Source: Actinomycetes bacterium (GTDB lineage Bacteria; Actinomycetota; Acidimicrobiia; Acidimicrobiales; RAAP-2). Taken from it: DNA of 14,766 bases. This document shows, in pieces, positions 12,522-14,766 of this stretch. The stretch is taken from assembly GCA_021784205.1 (NCBI GenBank), contig JAJXTB010000067.1, positions 1-14,766 of the forward strand. The letters are read 5' to 3'. Within the stretch, counting starts at the first letter, position 1. Each line of letters begins with the position of its first letter. The notes under the pieces were generated by a model. It searched no databases and had not been told where the DNA came from. It worked only from the letters and a program-made list of their open reading frames with translations. A program made the translations under genes and the position numbers.

Positions 12522-13802
12522 AGTGCATCGAAGCCGCCTCCACCCACCAGCGCGGCCGTCCTGTCACGGCTCCCCGAGGTCCGCACGTGGCAGGAGGACT
12601 TCTACCGAAACCTGCACGCCCACCCCGAGCTCTCGCACCACGAGGTCGCCACGGCCGGAGCGGTCGCGCAGAGCCTGCGAGCCGACGGCTTCGAGGTCCA
12701 TGAGGGCATCGGCGGCACGGGCGTCGTCGGCATCCTGCGAAACGGCGACGGCCCGACGGTGCTGGCCCGTGCGGACATGGACGCGCTGCCAGTGCAAGAG
12801 CTCACCGAACTGCCCTACGCGAGCGAGGTCGTCGTCAAGGGCGCGAGCGGCGACGAGGTGCCGGTGATGCACGCCTGCGGCCACGACGTGCACGTCACCT
12901 GCCTGCTCGGCGCGGCGCGGCTGCTCAGCGCGGCGCGCGATCAGTGGGCCGGCACGCTCGTCGCTCTCTTCCAGCCCGCCGAAGAGACCGGCGACGGTGC
13001 CAGGGGCATGGTGGACGGTGGACTCACCACCGTCGTGCCGCGGATCGACGTCGCGATGGCCCAGCACGTGCTCGCCCTGCCCGCCGGCGACGTCGCGACC
13101 AGGGTCGGACCGGTGCTCGCCGCCGCGGACAGCCTGCGCATCACCGTCTTCGGCCGAGGGTCCCACGGCTCGATGCCCCACGCCTCGGTCGACCCGGTCG
13201 TCCTGGCGGCCATGATCGTGGTGCGGCTGCAGACGGTGGTCTCGCGCGAGACGCGCCCGGGCGAGCCCGTGGTGGTGACCGTGGGGAGCCTGCGCGCCGG
13301 CACCAAGAGCAACGTGATCGCCGATCGGGCCGTGATCGAGCTCAACGTGCGCACCTTCAGCGAGGCGAGCCGCGCCGCGACCCTCGCGGCCATCACCCGC
13401 ATCGTCAACGCCGAATGCGACGCCTCGGGCTCGCCCCAGCCGGCGACGTTCGAGCTCTTCGACCAGTTCGGGCTCACCGACAACGACGAGGCCGTCACGA
13501 GCCGTGTGGCGGCGGCCTTCGACGCGCACTTCGGCCCTCGCGCGCACGCCATCGAGGCGCAGTCGGCGAGCGAGGATTTCAGCGACCTCGCCCACGCCTA
13601 CGGCGCCCCCTACACTTACTGGGGCATCGGCGGCACCGACCCTGACCTCTTTGACCGGGCGTTACGGGCCGGCCGCGTGGCGAGCGACGTGCCGGTCAAC
13701 CACTCGGGGTACTTCGCCCCGGTGATCCAGCCGACCCTCGATACGGGCACCGAGGCCCTGGTGGTCGCCGCGCTCGCGTGGCTCGCCCAGCCGTCGGTCT
13801 AG
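12519..13802 (+). CDS. M20D family metallo-amidohydrolase/peptidase (hippurate hydrolase / N-acyl-amino acid amidohydrolase-like)
   Basis: 427 residues, full length for M20D. Predicted metal ligands match the family: Cys120 and His122 (HACGHDVHV), Glu156 with catalytic Glu155 (PAEE), His183 (MAQH) and His395 (VNHSGYF). The Asp of ARADMDALP (83-91) and the GSHGSMPH lid-domain stretch (214-221) are also in place, and SASEDF (349-354) is the usual late motif. Such enzymes cleave amide bonds of N-acyl or N-benzoyl amino acids in the cytoplasm; the exact substrate is unknown. A hydrophilic Pro-rich N-terminus (5-9) and lack of a signal peptide agree with a cytosolic site. It lies 56 bases after apbE and 9 bases before the TRIC-like gene, with which it is probably co-transcribed. 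Confidence 0.92.
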   Translation: MSASKPPPPTSAAVLSRLPEVRTWQEDFYRNLHAHPELSHHEVATAGAVAQSLRADGFEVHEGIGGTGVVGILRNGDGPTVLARADMDALPVQELTELPYASEVVVKGASGDEVPVMHACGHDVHVTCLLGAARLLSAARDQWAGTLVALFQPAEETGDGARGMVDGGLTTVVPRIDVAMAQHVLALPAGDVATRVGPVLAAADSLRITVFGRGSHGSMPHASVDPVVLAAMIVVRLQTVVSRETRPGEPVVVTVGSLRAGTKSNVIADRAVIELNVRTFSEASRAATLAAITRIVNAECDASGSPQPATFELFDQFGLTDNDEAVTSRVAAAFDAHFGPRAHAIEAQSASEDFSDLAHAYGAPYTYWGIGGTDPDLFDRALRAGRVASDVPVNHSGYFAPVIQPTLDTGTEALVVAALAWLAQPSV

Positions 13803-13811
13803 GGTGCCTCG

Positions 13812-14453
13812 ATGACCCCGACCATCCTGCTGGTCCTGGAGCTGATCGGCACCTTCGTCTTCGGGCTAAACGGGGCGCTCACCGCGATGGAGGCCGAGCG
13901 GCTCGACCTCGTCGGCGTGACGGTCCTCGGCACGATGACCGCGCTCGGCGGCGGCATTATCCGAGACCTCCTCATCGGCGCGACGCCGCCAGCCACCTTC
14001 CGCGACTGGCGCTACCTCGCAGTCGCGCTCGGAAGCGCGGTCGTGGCGTTCCTCGGACGCCGGTTCCTGCACCGCGTCGCGCGCTCGATCAACCTGTTCG
14101 ACGCGGCGGGACTGAGCCTCTTCTGCGTGACGGGTACGGTCGTCGCCTTCGGCCACGGACTGGGCCCGTTCCAGTCGGCGATCCTGGGCGCCATCACCGG
14201 CGTGGGCGGCGGGACCATTCGCGACATCACGATCCGACGCGTGCCCACCGTCCTCACGAGCGGTCTCTACGCGATCCCGGCCCTCGTCGGTGCGGCGATC
14301 ACCGCCGTCGCGCTCGACCTGCACCACTACAACACCGGCGTCGCGATCGCGGCGGCCGCCGTCTGCTTCGTCATCCGGCTCGCCGGGCTGCACTTCAAGC
14401 TCAACGTCCCCACCTCGGACCTGTCGGGCGGTGCGGCGAGCGAGGAGCGCTAG
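13812..14453 (+). CDS. TRIC/UPF0126 family membrane protein (YicG-like)
   Basis: A 213-residue integral membrane protein with the two-fold repeat of bacterial TRIC-type (UPF0126) proteins. Each half has a glycine-rich GGG-x-I-RD motif (GGGIIRDLL 46-54 and GGGTIRDIT 132-140) and the second half begins with LFDAAGL (95-101). About seven hydrophobic segments are expected. The family includes trimeric monovalent-cation channels by structure, and some members have been linked to amino acid uptake, so the transport substrate here is open. The ATG is 9 bases after the amidohydrolase stop; the only Shine-Dalgarno-like bases (AGGGTG) overlap that stop. The TAG stop lies inside a 10-bp palindrome (GCGCTAGCGC, 14447-14456). 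Confidence 0.92.
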   Translation: MTPTILLVLELIGTFVFGLNGALTAMEAERLDLVGVTVLGTMTALGGGIIRDLLIGATPPATFRDWRYLAVALGSAVVAFLGRRFLHRVARSINLFDAAGLSLFCVTGTVVAFGHGLGPFQSAILGAITGVGGGTIRDITIRRVPTVLTSGLYAIPALVGAAITAVALDLHHYNTGVAIAAAAVCFVIRLAGLHFKLNVPTSDLSGGAASEER

Positions 14454-14505
14454 CGCCGCGACGCGTGGTCCGAGCCGTGGCCCTCGTCGCGACGTGGTGG
14501 CACCG

Positions 14506-14520
14506 TACACTGAACCCGTG
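14506..14520 (+). promoter_or_regulatory. Leaderless promoter/start for the right-edge oxidoreductase
   Basis: TACACT (14506-14511) is a good -10 hexamer of the TAnnnT type. It is followed by six bases (GAACCC) and the GTG at 14518, so transcription should begin on or next to the start codon and the mRNA would have no leader. There is no ribosome binding site and no clear -35. A perfect 10-bp palindrome CGTCGCGACG (14485-14494) lies where a -35 would be. Confidence 0.65.
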
Positions 14521-14766
14521 GCCCTGCCCGAACCCCGTCTCGTCGATCCTGCGCGGGTTCCCTCGCTGCGCTGGGGGATCCTCGGACCGGGATGGATCGC
14601 CGACCAGTTCGCGAGCACGGTGCGAGCGAACACCAATCAGCGCATCGTGGCGGTGGCCTCGCGCACCCCCGGGCGCGCCCAGGCGTTCGCCTCGGCGCAC
14701 GCGATACCCCTCGCGCTCGCGAGCTACGAGGAGCTCGTCGCGCGCGAGGACATCGACGCGGTCTAC
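14518..14766 (+). CDS. Gfo/Idh/MocA family oxidoreductase, N-terminal part (cut by window edge)
   Basis: Eighty-three residues from a GTG; the rest lies beyond the window. After a short polar lead the Rossmann motif RWGILGPGWIADQFA (about 18-32) appears, then RIVAVASRTPGRAQAFA (about 42-58) and a typical YEELVAREDIDAVY (about 70-83) just before the position expected for the EKP motif. It is an NAD(P)-dependent sugar, polyol or dihydrodiol dehydrogenase-type protein. GILGPGWIA is the form seen in the trans-1,2-dihydrobenzene-diol/glucose-fructose oxidoreductase-like branch, unlike the GVIGTGNIG of the IolG-like protein at the left edge. It appears to have its own leaderless promoter. Substrate is unknown. 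Confidence 0.82.
   Translation, partial: MALPEPRLVDPARVPSLRWGILGPGWIADQFASTVRANTNQRIVAVASRTPGRAQAFASAHAIPLALASYEELVAREDIDAVY

Noticed and set aside
12564..13595. Long minus-strand frame (about 343 codons) opposite the M20D gene
   Set aside because: His/Asp/Arg/Gly-rich shadow with no motif; the sense protein has every M20 metal ligand.

Overview
This window looks like chromosomal DNA from a high-GC actinobacterium, possibly Acidimicrobiia-like. That is an inference from base composition, GTG/TTG start usage, apparently leaderless starts, and protein families common in that phylum (a single-NBD sugar importer with an IolG-type dehydrogenase, a ferric-reductase/FMN-binding/ApbE trio, and a TesB-like thioesterase). 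No rRNA, tRNA, CRISPR array, insertion sequence or phage gene was found. By eye, the left third is somewhat less GC-rich than the right.

Left third (1-5550, minus strand). One carbohydrate operon, most likely for inositol or a related cyclitol. It reads from a near-consensus promoter at 5522-5550 through an uncharacterised TIM-barrel isomerase (4491-5477), a secreted sugar-binding protein (3318-4313), a permease (2104-3138), a single-domain ATPase (1268-2101), an IolE-like TIM-barrel enzyme (382-1278) and an IolG-like NAD dehydrogenase cut by the window edge (1-382). The last four genes touch or overlap, or nearly so. A strong 16-bp-stem hairpin at 3229-3264 separates the binding-protein gene from the membrane genes and probably sets their relative expression. 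The importer would bring the cyclitol in, the dehydrogenase would oxidise it to a keto form, and the TIM barrels would isomerise or dehydrate that product.

Middle (5478-9727). A 316-bp gene-free stretch is followed by a class I/II aminotransferase on the minus strand. Divergent from it, on the plus strand, lie a double-hotdog thioesterase, a VioB-type ferritin-like protein and a small unrecognised Cys-containing protein.

Right part (9839-14766, plus strand). A compact redox operon encodes a ferric-reductase-like haem/flavin membrane protein, an exported FMN-binding protein with a covalent flavinylation motif, and the ApbE FMN transferase that should modify it. Next come an M20D amidohydrolase with a possibly leaderless start, a TRIC/UPF0126 membrane protein, and the beginning of a second, different Gfo/Idh/MocA oxidoreductase with a strong leaderless-promoter signature.

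The least explained items are the ferritin-like protein with its unknown partner, the apparently unexported ApbE paired with an exported substrate, the lipobox-less binding protein, and the shared leaderless-start layout. No system can be called new from sequence alone.
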